Shown here: in pieces, positions 34,670 to 48,400 of the stretch
Layout of the letters: every line of letters begins with the position of its first letter
Position numbering within the stretch: position 1 is the stretch's first letter
Assembly (NCBI GenBank): GCA_029215795.1
Contig: JARDYH010000007.1
Location: forward strand, 66,828,763-66,892,762
Source: Anniella stebbinsi
Taxonomy: Eukaryota > Chordata > Lepidosauria > Squamata > Anniellidae
Length of the DNA stretch: 64,000 nt
Direction: 5' to 3'
The notes under the pieces: generated by a model
Told to the model about the DNA's origin: nothing
The model's input: only the letters and a program-made list of their open reading frames with translations
Databases searched by the model: none
Made by a program: the position numbers and the translations under genes

Positions 34670-36030
34670 GGATTCTCCTCATCATTAACCTCTCGCCTTC
34701 CTCATCTCCCCCCCCCCCCCAACTCCCCCAGAAAGAAAGAAAGAAAAATACACAGCCACAAATTACTCGCATTTAATCCCTCTTGGTCAAATCCCTTCTT
34801 CGTGTTCAGTATAACCTCTTCCAATGTCCCCATTAAATTTCAAGAAATCGTCCCCTCAGAAATGAAAAGGGGGGGGGAAGCCCTACCCAAACCATCATTT
34901 CCTTCACCTGAAGAGCCAACTCATTCAGTACACACAAACTTATTTTTCCCCCTTACCGCTTCCTTTTCTGCTCATCGCACTGCCTTGATGGCTTTTTGAC
35001 AATATGTTAATAGTAAAGGTTGATGCTGAATAAATATGATTCTATACCACTTTTAAGTTAACAAAAATAGCGGCTCTCAAAACTAACAATTTGGATGTCA
35101 AGAAATGCCCTTTGTGTTGTTCATACTTGACCCCTACCTCAAATGCAAATATATGTATGTATGTATGTATGTATTATAACTTCCCAACATAATAGCTACC
35201 CATTAAGTTCTCCCACCTCAAAATCTCTTCCCACTGAACCCCAAAACCTTGGGTATCTCCCTGCCCCCAAACTTGTGCCCACCCAATATTTAAAGAAGAA
35301 AGATTCCCTTACCCTTGAAGAAACCCCCACAAATTACCTACAAAGACCCAATATCCCTTGTGCTCCTTTGGTCAGACCCATTAGCACTCCTCAGTCATGC
35401 CAAGGAGAAGCCCCAAATTTCTCACCCTTGTTTCCAAATGGGAAAATCCTATCTCAACCCAAAGGAAAACTTCCCTCTTCACTATTACTGCATCTAAACT
35501 GTTCACATTGCCCCATCTTGGTGAGAACTATTTCCCCCTCACACTGAATCCCAGGAATGAACCCTGTCCCAAATATCTCTAGGAAGAGCCCTCATTCAAT
35601 CTCAAGAAAGAATCCATAGGCCAAAGTCCTGAGTACTTCTCTTGCTCTAACCTTCAGGTGTTAACGGCCAAGACCAATGACCCTTGGGGAGATAGGCAAG
35701 GTCAACTTTCCAATGGACTCTTCATTCCCATGAGAGGATTTTCATGGGGGACCCCAAAAGGAAATCCACTTATTAATGACCCATTCCTCTCATTAGTTCA
35801 TACCAAAGGCCATCCTCCATTTTCCCATGTCCTTTGGTCATTAAGATTCCTCAACATTGACCACCATTTTGAATCCTGTTGTTGCTGTTCTCTGTACATG
35901 TACTCCAATTCCATTGCTCCCCTCACACTGTCTCACAGGGCTCCCATTTACCTTGTCTGTTTCCCCTTTACATTTTAATTCTTCCACAATATACTACATT
36001 ACCTGTTTCCCTTCCTCAGATCTCAAAATA
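34670..36030. other. C-rich, G-poor strand-asymmetric block
   Basis: For about 1.35 kb the plus strand has far more C than G, as in 35221-35340. Several ORFs of 100-134 codons on this strand reflect the lack of TGA/TAG-forming G rather than genes. No repeat family was recognised. Confidence 0.55.
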
Positions 36031-36482
36031 GAATCAAGGCAATAGCTGTGGTTTGTTTTGCCTGTACTGAGAGTTGGGATGTTGTTCTCATCAGCTCTTT
36101 GAAGACAGCATAGTTTAGGTCAAACCTGCACAACCTGCCAGGCCAAATGCAGCTCACCCCCCATGTATTGCAGCCTGCCAGGGGTTTGACAGCTGCCTTG
36201 TTATTGTACTCCCAGGCAGAGAGTAAAATGGTTTGTGGTCTCTATCAGCTTTGTGCCTCACAAGTAATGTAGGGTTGTTTTACGTTCAGCAAGTACTCCG
36301 TATTCACCATGAAAGAAAAGGGGCATTCTGTCTTCTACGCTTCTTTATAGAGCAAATTTTATTTGTTTTAGGTTTCTCTCACCATTTCTCTGTTGCTTTC
36401 TCCTGTATGTTAATTTTTCCAACACTCTCTTCACTTCCTTTTTATAGAAATTTCTCTTTCCCCTCACCCCTTTCCATTATAG

Positions 36483-39400
36483 ATGTGGGACCAAATTGGA
36501 CGTGTTTGCCCTGAGGAATTGCAGCCGAACAACAAAAAAATCAAACAGAATTCTGACAGGTGAGGGGGCCAAAAGCAAACAACTTGAAAACTATCATCCT
36601 TTAAACAATAATACAGAATGGCAGAATGACAGTGCAGTAGTAGATGTACCTAGACTTTCGCTGCAAACATATATCTCACTGTTGCGTTGATCCAGAGTCC
36701 TGTATTCAGAACTGCCTCTATGTAAATGAACTAGGTTTTGTTTTCTACTTTTGCTAGTCCTGGGGAAGGACAGAAAGCAATGCAAGGCAGTGAAATCACT
36801 GCCAAGGCTATCTCTGAATCACTGAAGTCTAGAAATTTTAAAATTAAAAAGAAAAAAAACAAAACCCTAAGATTTACAAGATGTGGAATCTTCTGCCTGG
36901 GCAGTGTGACAGCAAAATCCATGCAGTCCTGTTTGTTCATCATCATCCAGAATAAAAGTCAGCAAGAATTTGCCATTTCTTCTAATTTTTTGTAATGCTT
37001 TTTTAGCAACTGAGTTTGGAAAGAAGTGTCTAACAGCATCTCCCCCTTTATTTGCAACAGAAGAAAGCACAACAACTATACCAGCACACTTAAAGAACTG
37101 GCTGAGATGTTGCCTATTCCTTTGCGGACAAGCTACAAGAGGTTAACGAAGGTATCATACCACAGAATTTACGATGTGTATTCAAGAAGCTTTCTAATGA
37201 TGATATCTGATTCACATAGCTAAAAATGAGCCTTGGCTGTGCAGCAAGTTTAATATGAGTAACACCTTGCTCTGTGATGCTGCTGTTCTCAAATTGTACA
37301 TGAATAAGAATTGCAAAAGTTCCTCTTCCCACTCCAACCCATATTTGCTTTGCATTCTTTGACTTGAACAGAAAGAAATTCTTCTCCGAGTCCTCCATTA
37401 CATTGAACACCTGCAGGCGGGCATTGATACAGCCAGATCGTTGCTCCAGGACCGTTGTGAGGAGCAAAAAGGTAATGCAGTGCCAAACAGAGCCAGAAAA
37501 GACAGTATGACTTAACAGGAAATGTTGTGAGTGTCATGGAGTAAAAACAAGGAAAAGCATGCAGCTGCAGAAAGGTTAAATAATCTGCCACAAGGATCTT
37601 TCCAGGTAGGATCAAGAAGTAATGGGAGAATAGCTGCCCAAGGGAAGCCAAAGAGTGAAACAAGGCAGCCTATAGTGCAGACTTCTAAGTAACTGCTCTC
37701 CTGGTTGTCTGTGGCGAGTAAAATTTGCCTCCAGGTGACTAGGCAAAAAATCTTTACAAAAGTTGGCTCCCTGATGCTTTTGAGCTACAAATGACTGATA
37801 CAGATATACAAAAGGTAAAGCTATCCATGCTGACCATAAGCAAAATTTCAAAACCCTTATTAGTAGAATACCTTTATTAGGCCAACCAAAAGATCACAAA
37901 AAAAAAATTAGCCTGTTTTCAAGATCTCTAGATCTCAATCAAGATGTTACAAGTGGGGATGGGGTGGGCAGTGGAGGAAAAGAGAAAAAATAGCTGGTTT
38001 GACATTGAAGTCATGGTATCTGTATGATTACAATCTTGGAATGGAATGGAAGGAGAAGGCTCTGCAGACATTCAAGGAAGGCTCTAGCACAGGGGAGGAC
38101 GACCTCTGGCCCATGGAGGTTGTTCCATCTGGCTTCAGAAGTTTCCAGGATTCCTCCTGTGGCAGCACTTGAACTCCAAGCCCTACCCCTTTGGAGCAAA
38201 CCTCATTGTCATCCCTGATCAGTGATTGGAAATAACAGCAGGGGATGCGTGGTTGCTTCCCCAAGCTGTTGTGGAAGCTGCCCAACTGAGGGGCTGTCTA
38301 AACGGCATCTTTGCCCCGCAGTGACTATGAATCGGCACTGCATCGGTTAAAGGAAGTAGTTGCTGATTTGCTGCCACCGCGAAGCAAAAAGATGAAGATG
38401 TGCATTGGAAAAGGCAGAGATAGTGCATAGCTAACTATGGAATTCACTACCACAAGACACAGTGATGGCCACCAATTTGGATAGCTTTAAAAGGGGGTTA
38501 GACAAATTCCTGGAGGAGAAGGCTATCAATGGCTACTAATCCTGATGGCTATTTTCTACCTCCAATATCAGAGGCAGCATGCCTATATCCACCAGTTGTT
38601 GGGGAAGATGGGCAGGGAGATTCTGTTGCACTTATATTCTGCTTGTGAGTTTCCCATGGGCAGCTGGTTGGCCACTGAACAGTATGCTGGACTAGGTGGA
38701 CCCTTGGTTTGATCCAGCATGGCTCTTATGTTCTTAAGAAATGTTGAAGTCATCTAATGCAGAGGATAGAAAAAATAAAAAATACCTTTATGACCTGGAC
38801 TGCTCTTTCTTTAAAAGCCGGAGAATCTGACCAGGTGGCGATATCTGCCCTAAAGAGACGACGAAGAGAAACTACACCACAGGCAAAGAAAACCAAGCCA
38901 CTGGGTGTCTGCAAGAAACCCAGGAAAAGGAGACGTACCCGCAAATTAGGTTGGGGAAGGATTCTGCAAATACTTCTTTGATGTGTTTCAATCTGTGGCA
39001 CTTTCTTTCCTCCTTCCTCTGTATGATCGGCACTGCATAGTGCCTCCGATTCCCACAGCTCACACCCCATAGCCATAGGTAGTTTCAGTTTGCACAAGGT
39101 TTTCCCCCTCCCATGACCTATGAGGCTGATGGCAAGGACCTAAGTGGAGCAAGGGCAGGCTGTGGATTGGGCACAATCCTGCTTTTGGTGCAGGGGTGCT
39201 CCGGAGAAGAAGGACCTGCTACACTCAGCTAAGAGGGAAAGCAGGTGACTGGGCTTATACACCTTCAGGGACAGAGAACGGAAGTGTGTATGTGGCAGGG
39301 GCACGGGTGGACTTGAACTGAGGAAGATTGAGGCCTTCTCCACACGAGACGTTTAATGAGCCTTGAAGGCTCATTAAAAAATTTACCTCCACAAGCACGG

Positions 39401-42400
39401 AGCGCAAAACGGGCGTACAGGCGCGTTATCTCCCCGATAATGCGCATTTTCGAACGCGCGTTAAATAGCGACTTTTATTTTGCTCCGGCCGTTAAAGCGC
39501 ATTTTCGTGGTGTGAACAAGCGATTACGCGCATTAACTGCTTGTAAAGCGCTTTTTGGACATGAATTAATGCGCTTCGCCGCCTCTCGCCGCCTCCGGTG
39601 CAGAGGGATTAGGAGTAAAAGCGCCTCCGCGATAATGCGCATAATCGCGGAACCGGGCGCAAAAGCGCATCCTTGTGGAGGGGGCCTGAGGCAGCAAATG
39701 GATACACAAAACTGCTGAGCTTTTCTTACGTTTTGCGCCATGCGGTGCAAACGTTCTTCACTCTAAAGCTCCTGCTGAAACAAGGCAGATGGGCATGATA
39801 GCTGAGACTAGTCTCCTCCCAGATGCTTGTATCACTTGTTTTTGCAGAACGGCAAGGGGCAAGCAAGAAAGCGTGCAAGTGTCTTGTTCTGGAGACTGAA
39901 AAGAGCCCTTCCCAAGCTGACGAGCACAAGAAGGAGAGCTTGTCCGCATTAAGAGATGCATCCTCTGTTCTTTCGTCCTCCCAGAAGCAATCACCTTCTT
40001 TTCCCAGCTTCCAAGTTCCAGTGCTAAATTCTTACCAGCCTGCAAGTGCTACCTTCCTGGACATCACCAAAGGTGGAGTCTCATTCCGCACTGCGAGTAC
40101 TTTCTTTTGTCTCTTTTGGCTAATCATTGTTATTGGGAGACCCCAATGAGTTCTGTTTTGAGTTACACAGAACTCTTCTTTAGACAGAATGGAATGAGAG
40201 CTAGGCTGCCTCTACACGAGACGTTTAAAGCTCTTTGAAGTCTCATTAAAATTTTTACCTCTACAAGAGCGGAGCGTAAATTGGTAGTTGAGGCGCTTTA
40301 TCTCTCCGATTATGCGCATTATCGAATGCGCGTTAAATAGCGAGTTTTATTTTTCCTCTGGCTGTTAAAGCGCATTTTGCCTATGTGAACAAGCGATTCT
40401 CCGCATTAACTATTTGTAAAGCGCATTTCAAATAACTGGTACAGCCACCAGTTGTGTGCTCAATTACCTCCTGCGTACAAGCATTTACAATAAAGCGCTT
40501 CAGCGATTATGCGCATAATCGGCTAACCAGGCGTCAAACAGAATCCATCTAGAGGGGGTTCTAGTGGATTACATAGAGAGAGAAAGATGGGTTAAAATGT
40601 AAATGTTTTTGGTCATTTGAAGTAGATTTCCTCATCAGGCATACCACGCTTTGACAGCAAGCAGGCTGGTTTCTTCTAAACATACTGTCCCTAATTGGTC
40701 TGATTAAAAAAAATCACCCTGAATTATTTGCTTTTCTATAGAATTAATGTGGGAACTAGTCTGGAATTAGTGTGGTGTATGCTTAATTCTCCCTCTCCCC
40801 TTCCAAAATCAATGGAATGTAAAAGTGCTGAACTTCAGCTGGACTATGCCCAGATTTTTAAAGAAGAGTGTTTTAAATATATGAAACATTAACCTGTGCA
40901 AAAAAAAGGAAAAAAAAAGAGATTTTGCAACCCAGACAAGCTATTCAGTGCTTGCTTCTAAAGGATGTTCAGGTTTGGGCTTTATCAGACTTTGAAAGGG
41001 AGCTCATGTTGGGAAGGGGCCACTAGAAACCGTTCTCTGCGTGCTGTTCCTGTTTGTACTTGGCTGTAATAAAATTTGCTTTCTGCAGCTCACAGAGCAT
41101 GAACTAAATGGGTTCCAAAAGCTTAACAACTTTTCCCTCACTCCTTGTAACTGTTATTGGCAGATTGGAACTTGGGTAGCAACCATGAAGAAAGCAAGAA
41201 TGATGCTGATGTGTTTTCTGTGTGTGCGGCACAAGTAGGTTACGATGAGCTGCGTCAGTACACCGAAGTGCCTACACATTCATTGATGGGGTAGGAGCAG
41301 ATAAGTGGTATATCATGAAATCAGGTTCCTGTGAGGCTCTGTGTTCAGATTAGAATTAGGCAAAGGCTTGAAGGCCAGAAGTATTGGTTTTGTTCACAGA
41401 TTCACTCTGTGAGACACAGAGCTTTTAAAAGCTCTGCTACTTCCTTCCATTTGGCTCTGTCTTGGCTCGTTCACAAGACTCAGCATAAAGGGTTAAAGAG
41501 CAATTTGCCTGTGTCGCTATTCATGCAAGACAAGTTGCCTACACTGCATAATTTGGTGGGAGGGTCCTTAGTATTTGGGAAGGAGGGAATGAAGGCCACA
41601 TGGGAAACCCTGCAGGTTGCGGGAGGGAGGGAGGGAGAGAGGCAGCATTCAGACGACACTTTAGACAATGGAGTGGGGAAAAGGCAACCGTCAGTTGTGT
41701 TGCTTATTGTGTCGTGTGACACAACAACTGACGGTACGTTATTAAGCAACGGGGGAAAACAACGGGCTGCTCTGTTGTTTATCGGAGCCCCGTTGCTTAT
41801 TATGAGGCTGGGACTTTCAGCTGCGCAACGGGGAGAGGGGCAACATGTCATGTGTCGGGCACTGCAAAAATAGCATACCATCCGTTGCCTCTTCCCCCTC
41901 TGTTGCCTAATATGTCGTCCGAATGCTGCCAGAGATTGAGCCCCTGTGCCGTTAGATACCTAACTAATGTAACAGGAAATTGCTTTATACTAAATCAGAT
42001 CATTGGCCTATCTAGCCCATTATTGTTGACACTGATTGGCAGCAGCAGTTCTCCAGGGTTTCAGGCAGGGTTCTTTCCCAGCCCTACCTGGAGATGCTGC
42101 CAGGGATCAAACCTGGGACCTTCTGCATGTAAAGCATGTGCTCTACCATTGAGCCATGGCTCCTCCCTAATGTAAACCAACATTAGTCAATTTGCCCAGC
42201 ACTGAAAGGGGTATAAGCAAAAAAACCATAAGTCCAAATCATGACCTTGTGTCCATGAGCCTCCCCCACCTCCACACACATTATTTTACTGCTGGCATCT
42301 TAAACTTGCCCAGTAATACTACTTAGTGACTGTTCCAATTGTGCTTTCAGACAGGAGCTGGTGTATTACCATTCCTCTTGTGAAGAAGAAGAGGAAGAAG

Positions 42401-45400
42401 GACCCAGAGCCAGTCCTTGGCTCTCAACCCAGTCCCCTGTGACAATCTCCCATGGTAAACTGCCCACGGGTCTGTGGAAAGGCCCAGGCAAAGGCATTGC
42501 TGGAGGGTAGGGTGTTGAGACATTGTTGTGTAGGGAGGCTGAAGGGCCAGGAGGCGTGGAGTTCAAGCTGAGTCATGCAGTTCAAACCTAAGCATGCTTT
42601 CTCAGAATTAATTCCCACTAAGTTCCAGTGGATTCACTCCCAAATAAGTGAGTTTAGGATTGCAGCCTAAATGCCAATGAGAGGCAGGTAACATATGCTG
42701 TTCCCTGCCAACTCCTAAAAACTGGATGCAATATAACTCCATAAATCACACGCTTTTCTTAACAGGGAGCATGCAGCTGTGTTCCCCTGGGGTTGCGACC
42801 CAAAGCAACAGTTGCTCAGATTTGGGACTGAGCCCTTCACTTTTCTCCTCTCCTGCTCGGCTGCTTCCCAGGCACATCCTCCAAGGCGGCCAGGAGGAAC
42901 TTTCCCCAGGTAAAGCAGCAATAAGGAGGGCTCAGTTGTGCTTGTTATTCCAAGTCATGGTGTGTGCTTCATCTCACAGTCTCTGTGTCTCATTCCTGCC
43001 TGAGCTGAGAGACAAGGAAACATTGCCCCCTTCTCTCCAAATATGAAAAGGACAATTGATTTGGAGGGATTACCCAAAGGTGGAAAGTTTGAACAACGTC
43101 AGACTTCTTGGTTCCAGATTTTGTCTCTCCATGATGCAAGTGGAGAACAACCTTTTGGGGTTTGTGGCAGCTGACTGTGAGACTGACCATATTGCTGCCT
43201 TGTGCATTGTGGATCACTGAAGCCAAGATACAGTCCAAATATTACCCTTTTGGGGAGGAACTTATGTTGAGGTAAACGTGACATTTAAAAGGCCCAAGGA
43301 GAGGGAAACCTGATAGCAAATGACGAAACTGGTACTTGGTTAATTTTTCTTTGAATGTGGGACTTACATTTGCACATCTTTTTTGGGCTGAGATATTGGG
43401 AGGTGGAAGGCCTGCTTTGAAAGTGCTTTTTTGAGGTTTAGAAATGCCTTTTTGTTTCTCTGCAGTGTTGTTTGAAGATGTGTATCTGTCCCCACAGTCT
43501 AGTAGTTTTTCTCAATCACTTTCGGGAACCCTTCTAAGAAAGGTAAGTGCTTTGCCCTTCAGCTTCGTATATATTCTTTCTCCTTTCTCTTCCATCGACC
43601 ATTCCTTTTTTTAAAGGCTATTCCAGCACGTATTCAGCCTGCAGAGTCTTCCATTGCAAATTGCTTGCACTATCTAATGATTATTTGCTTACGTTAATGA
43701 ATGGTCACAGTGAATAATTTCATATTAGCATTATTTGCATATGGCCAATGGCCTTTACAATTTTACACATCAAAACATCCATACCACCCTCCTCCCACTA
43801 TACCCCAGGCATTTTCCATTCTGGGCTCTAAGTAACAGGCACTCCCGACGATTTGGCTATTATGTTAACTCATCCCCTTTACACTCTATACCGTTTTGTA
43901 ACAGAAACTTTCGGTGGGTTTTTGAGTTGCTAATGCGAAATTGGCCACTGATTTTGAGTTTGCTGCATTATAGTCTGCTAGTAGGTCCAGGATGAGGTCC
44001 TTTGGTGTCAGACCCCTTCTTTCCTTCAGGAGCTCTTTTAAAAAACGCTCCCTCGCTCCTTGATATAGAGGGCAGTTCAACAGATAATGGGCTAAGTCTT
44101 CAACTTCCTCCGACCCACAAATACAAATCCGTTGCCCAAACGGTATCCCTTTATACTTTCCCTCCAAGTATTCCGTCGGCATTGTTTGGAACCGAAGGAC
44201 AGTGAATGCTTTCCTCAACATCGGGAATGTTAAATCCTGCAAATAATGTGCCCAATATTGTTCCCCCTTTATTTGGCTAAACCATGGTGAAAAGGCCTGT
44301 CGCTGACTGGTTTGTACATTACCAAGGGTATCAACCTCAAAAATTTCTATTTCTAATATCCATGTTATCACACGCTAGCAGGTCTCGGTCCTCCGTGAAG
44401 TAGAGTTGCGACAACTCCCTCCAACTTCGGGCCAGTGTTAGCTCATATAGTATTTTTTCAGTGGAGACATTTTGCATACTTGCTTTACAGTGGTTATGTT
44501 CTGAGCAATCACATGGTGAAAGATTAAGAGATGTACTTGCTTGTGAACTAGCCTTAAGAGCATGACAATGGTAGCTTAATGGTAGATCACATGCTTTTCA
44601 TGCAGGAGACCCCAGAAGGCCCCTGCCATTCTCAGCTGTGGGAAGTCTTCTTTTGGAGATATTAGAGAGATTCTGCCAGTCATAGTATAGAGCACTGGGT
44701 TAGATAGACAAATATGCTGCCCTGTATAAGGTAGCTTGTGCAGTTTTCCAAGTATTAGCATCCCGAGCCCTGTGGCTCATGCTATGTCCAACTTCATTAT
44801 ATGCTGTTTGAGGAGAAAGGGTAGTAAATAAATATTATACTATTATACTATACCCTTGCCCCAGCAGGACAGGTTCTGAAGAAGGAGATAATAATGCCTC
44901 TTTTTGCATCCCCGGTGGGTGGATACTTAGAATTTCCTGATGCCCACCCAAAACAATTACCCAATTACACTTCCTTTGCTTGTGTTCTACACCTGTGCAG
45001 GGGACATTTTTAGGGTATCTGTGCCAGATCCTCACTGGGCCAAAATGTTTATTACTTATCACCTGTATGTTCATGGAAGGGTTGTTTTGATTCTCTTCCA
45101 AATAGCTATCCCTCTGAGTTTTTTTCACCCTTCCCAACTTCCTGGCCATGGGCAGCCTGCCTCTGCATGACTACCTGTAAAAGCTTTCTACAAATACTTG
45201 TAAGCTGGCCTGCCTAGAATAGAATATATTTATGGAAAACTAAATATTTATTTCATTTCTGTTCTAATGCCTCCATCTCTCTAACTTTCCAATAAAACAT
45301 CACTTATACTTTAAAATAGTATCTCTGTAGTTGTTCCAATAATTTTGCACCACATGAGTAGTTAGGCTGCTCAGGGGCTCACTAAATTACAATTAATTAA

Positions 45401-48400
45401 GGGCTAGTAGAATCTCATCCAGGATCTTATAATGGTGTGATAGTTAACACTGACATAAATACCTCCGTTTTGAGGCAAAACTTCTTTCAAATGTAATGTT
45501 CCTTTCTTTCACTCCTTCCATGCACCACGACCTCCCTTTTACTTCTGCTTGCAATGGCCCTACCTTTGATATCTTCCTTCATCTCTTGCAGTCAGCATTC
45601 ACACTGGATCACTGCTACCTTTCCTACAGCGAAATGAGTAAAAGCGATTCCAGCCCGGTGTCAAGAGTGAATGAGATAGCACCTTCATGGAACAAACAAT
45701 TGCTTCAAGAGGTGGGAAGGAGATTATGGAGGTGTTGTTTTGTGTGGCAGAGGGATCAAATCATGGAACTAGGACCTTCTAGTTTGGGGATTGCAACCAG
45801 GTGCCCTCCAAATGTTTTGGACTACAACTCACTTTATTTATTATTATTGGCCATGCTGACTGGGGATGATGGGTGCCAGCATAGCCAATGGTTTCCTATC
45901 CCTGCTCTAGTTCCACTAACAGAGCCTAGCCTGGTAGTTAAACTAAGAAATTTGCTACCACAAGATGCAGTGATGGCCAACCATGTAGATAGCTTTAAAG
46001 GTGGATTAGGCACATTCATAAGGCTATCAATGGCTAATGTTCATGATGGCTATATACTTCCTCCAGCATCAGGGTCAGCATGTGTCTGAATATCAGTTTT
46101 TGGGGAACAATATCAAGAGAGGGCTATTGCCCTCATGACTTGCTTGTGGGCTTCCCAGGGTCGTCAGGTTGGCCACCACTTGAAGAAGGATGCTGGGTTA
46201 GATAGGCCTTTGGTCTCATAATCTAGCAGTGCTCTTCTTAGGACTGATGTGTTTACTACTCCTATACATTTAGGGGCATAACCAACCACAAAGGTTAAAA
46301 ATACATTAAACTTTCTCCCTGAAAGTGTGGGGTTTTGCTTTTGTTTTTTAGTTTTGAGGCTTTACTAAAATGTCAGTGGTTTTAGGGAGAACTTAGTTAA
46401 AATAAATGGGAGGAATGTAATCAAGAGATTGAATTCTAGATAACTCCAACAGGGGATACAAACTTTAATTAAACAACATAGCAGTTACTTTAGTAGTGCA
46501 GTTATAAGGATGTGTTTAATAATAATAATAATAATAATTTTATTTATTTCTTACCCGCCTCTCCCTCCAGATCAAGGCGGGAATCAACATCAGTACAGAC
46601 AATATAAAATACATAAAACTGATTAAAAGCATATAAAATTAATACATTATTCAAATCAACCAAGTCTTAAAATTTGACTGGGTAGGCCTGCCGGAAGAGA
46701 TCAGTCTTTATAGCTCTCTTAAATTCTAAAAGACTGGTAAGTTGGCAGATCTCTCCTGGCAGGTCATTCCACAGTCTGGGTATGGCAGAAGAGAAGGTCC
46801 TCTGGGTAACAGTTGTCAGCCTAGTCATGGCCGACTGTAGTAGATTCTTCCCAGAGGACTTGAGCATGCGGGGCAGATTGTATGGGAGTAGGCGATCCCG
46901 CAGGTAACCTGGACCCAAACCATGTAGGGCTTTAAAGGTTATAACCAACACTTTGTACTTCACCCAGAAACTAATTGGCAGCCAGTGGAGTGATTTTAAA
47001 GCTAGTGTGATATGGTCACCCCTAGAAGTGTGTGTGTGTGTGTGTTTAAATTCATACCTCAAGGCAGTTTTGAGCTGAAGAAAGAAGAATATGAGTAAGA
47101 TATTGCTGTCTGTCTGTCTCTCTGTGAGACCCCTAGAAATTAACATTGAGGATCATGACAAACCATAGGTACTAGACCTGTATACTTTATAACACTTCTG
47201 TAAAATTATACAATTCATATTTTTGCATTAAACTGGAGTGATTTCAAAGGTATCTCATTAATGCTAGATCTACACTAAGCAGGATGTAATACTTTGAAAG
47301 TGGTTTGAAAACGGTACATGGAATGTGTCATGGGCCCCAACAGTTGTCAGTGGGCTCCATCACACCTACTTTCCCCCCATGGTTTGCCTTCGCGATTTCC
47401 ACCTCCATTTCATTAGTGCATCAAGCTAATGGTTCCTTTCACGTGGGTTTGTGGCATTGCCACTGTACGGGTGAAACCACCTTTTGCTTGTTCGCTCTCC
47501 CATTCCACCCCACCCATCTCCTTTCCCCTCCAGTTCATTGATTGTGACATTGTCATTGATGTGGGAGCCTTCCCCCCTCACTCTGGCTTTGTTGTCTAGC
47601 ATTTTGCCGATTTAACGGTTCATCGGCTGGGTGCCGTCCCTGCAGGCAATAAGGGTGGGGTTGGAGCAGCAAAAGTCCGTTCAACTGAGTCAGCACAAGC
47701 CTGTTCATTCCACACTGCGTGCTCGAGGAGGAGAACAGACCCGCCCTCCTCTTTCGTCAGCAAGACTGCCCTTCAAAGCACACGCCCCCAACAAAGGAGA
47801 ATGCACGAGGACAGCAATACACAGGGGCGGAAGGGTGCTTTAATCCCACGTGGAGGAAATAAGATAGACTTTCCCCACTCTAGGAAAACACGGAAAGACG
47901 GGGGGGGGGGGGGAGAAGTGGGCTGATTGCAGGACAGGCACAACGTCATGTGAGTACCATGCTGCAAAACAGCAAACCAGGCATGACAAGAATGCGATAA
48001 AACGCTGGTGTGATGGAGCCTGATACCATTATAAACCATTATAAAGCAGTAGTGTAGATCCTGCCTGTTAAAAATGATTTAATTAGGATCTATTTGACTG
48101 TGATGTCAGGTTAGTAATTGCTTTTTTGCAAGAGTAGTATGTTTAAATAACTTCATTTCTGGGAGCTTTCTTACATAGAAAAGGGTTCAAGAATCATAAT
48201 ACTCTGCACATTGTTTTTGCTATATCTGATGACACAATTTCACATGCCTCTTTCTGCATTGAGCAACCTGACCCTACCTTCACCTTGTCCTATCAGGAGG
48301 CTGCCATGATCAGGCCTGAATGCACTCTGTCCTCCAGTGATGAGAACAGTGATAGCACCTGGACACCATGCAAAAGGGTGAAGCCATCTCAGGTAGCCTG

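Noticed and set aside
34631..35978. ORFs of 106-134 codons in the C-rich block
   Set aside because: Lack of G on this strand removes TAG and TGA stops; compositions are not protein-like.
38281..38430. Possible MEIOSIN exon after GCCCCGCAG at about 38321
   Set aside because: In the required phase it meets a stop after nine codons; the exon at 38818 keeps the frame.
41090..41163. Earlier acceptor for MEIOSIN exon 6 at TTTCTGCAG
   Set aside because: Phase-1 reading hits TGA within five codons; the acceptor before 41164 gives an open exon.
41331..41873. 180-codon plus-strand ORF
   Set aside because: Much of it lies inside the family B MITE at 41641-41930, and it has no domain.
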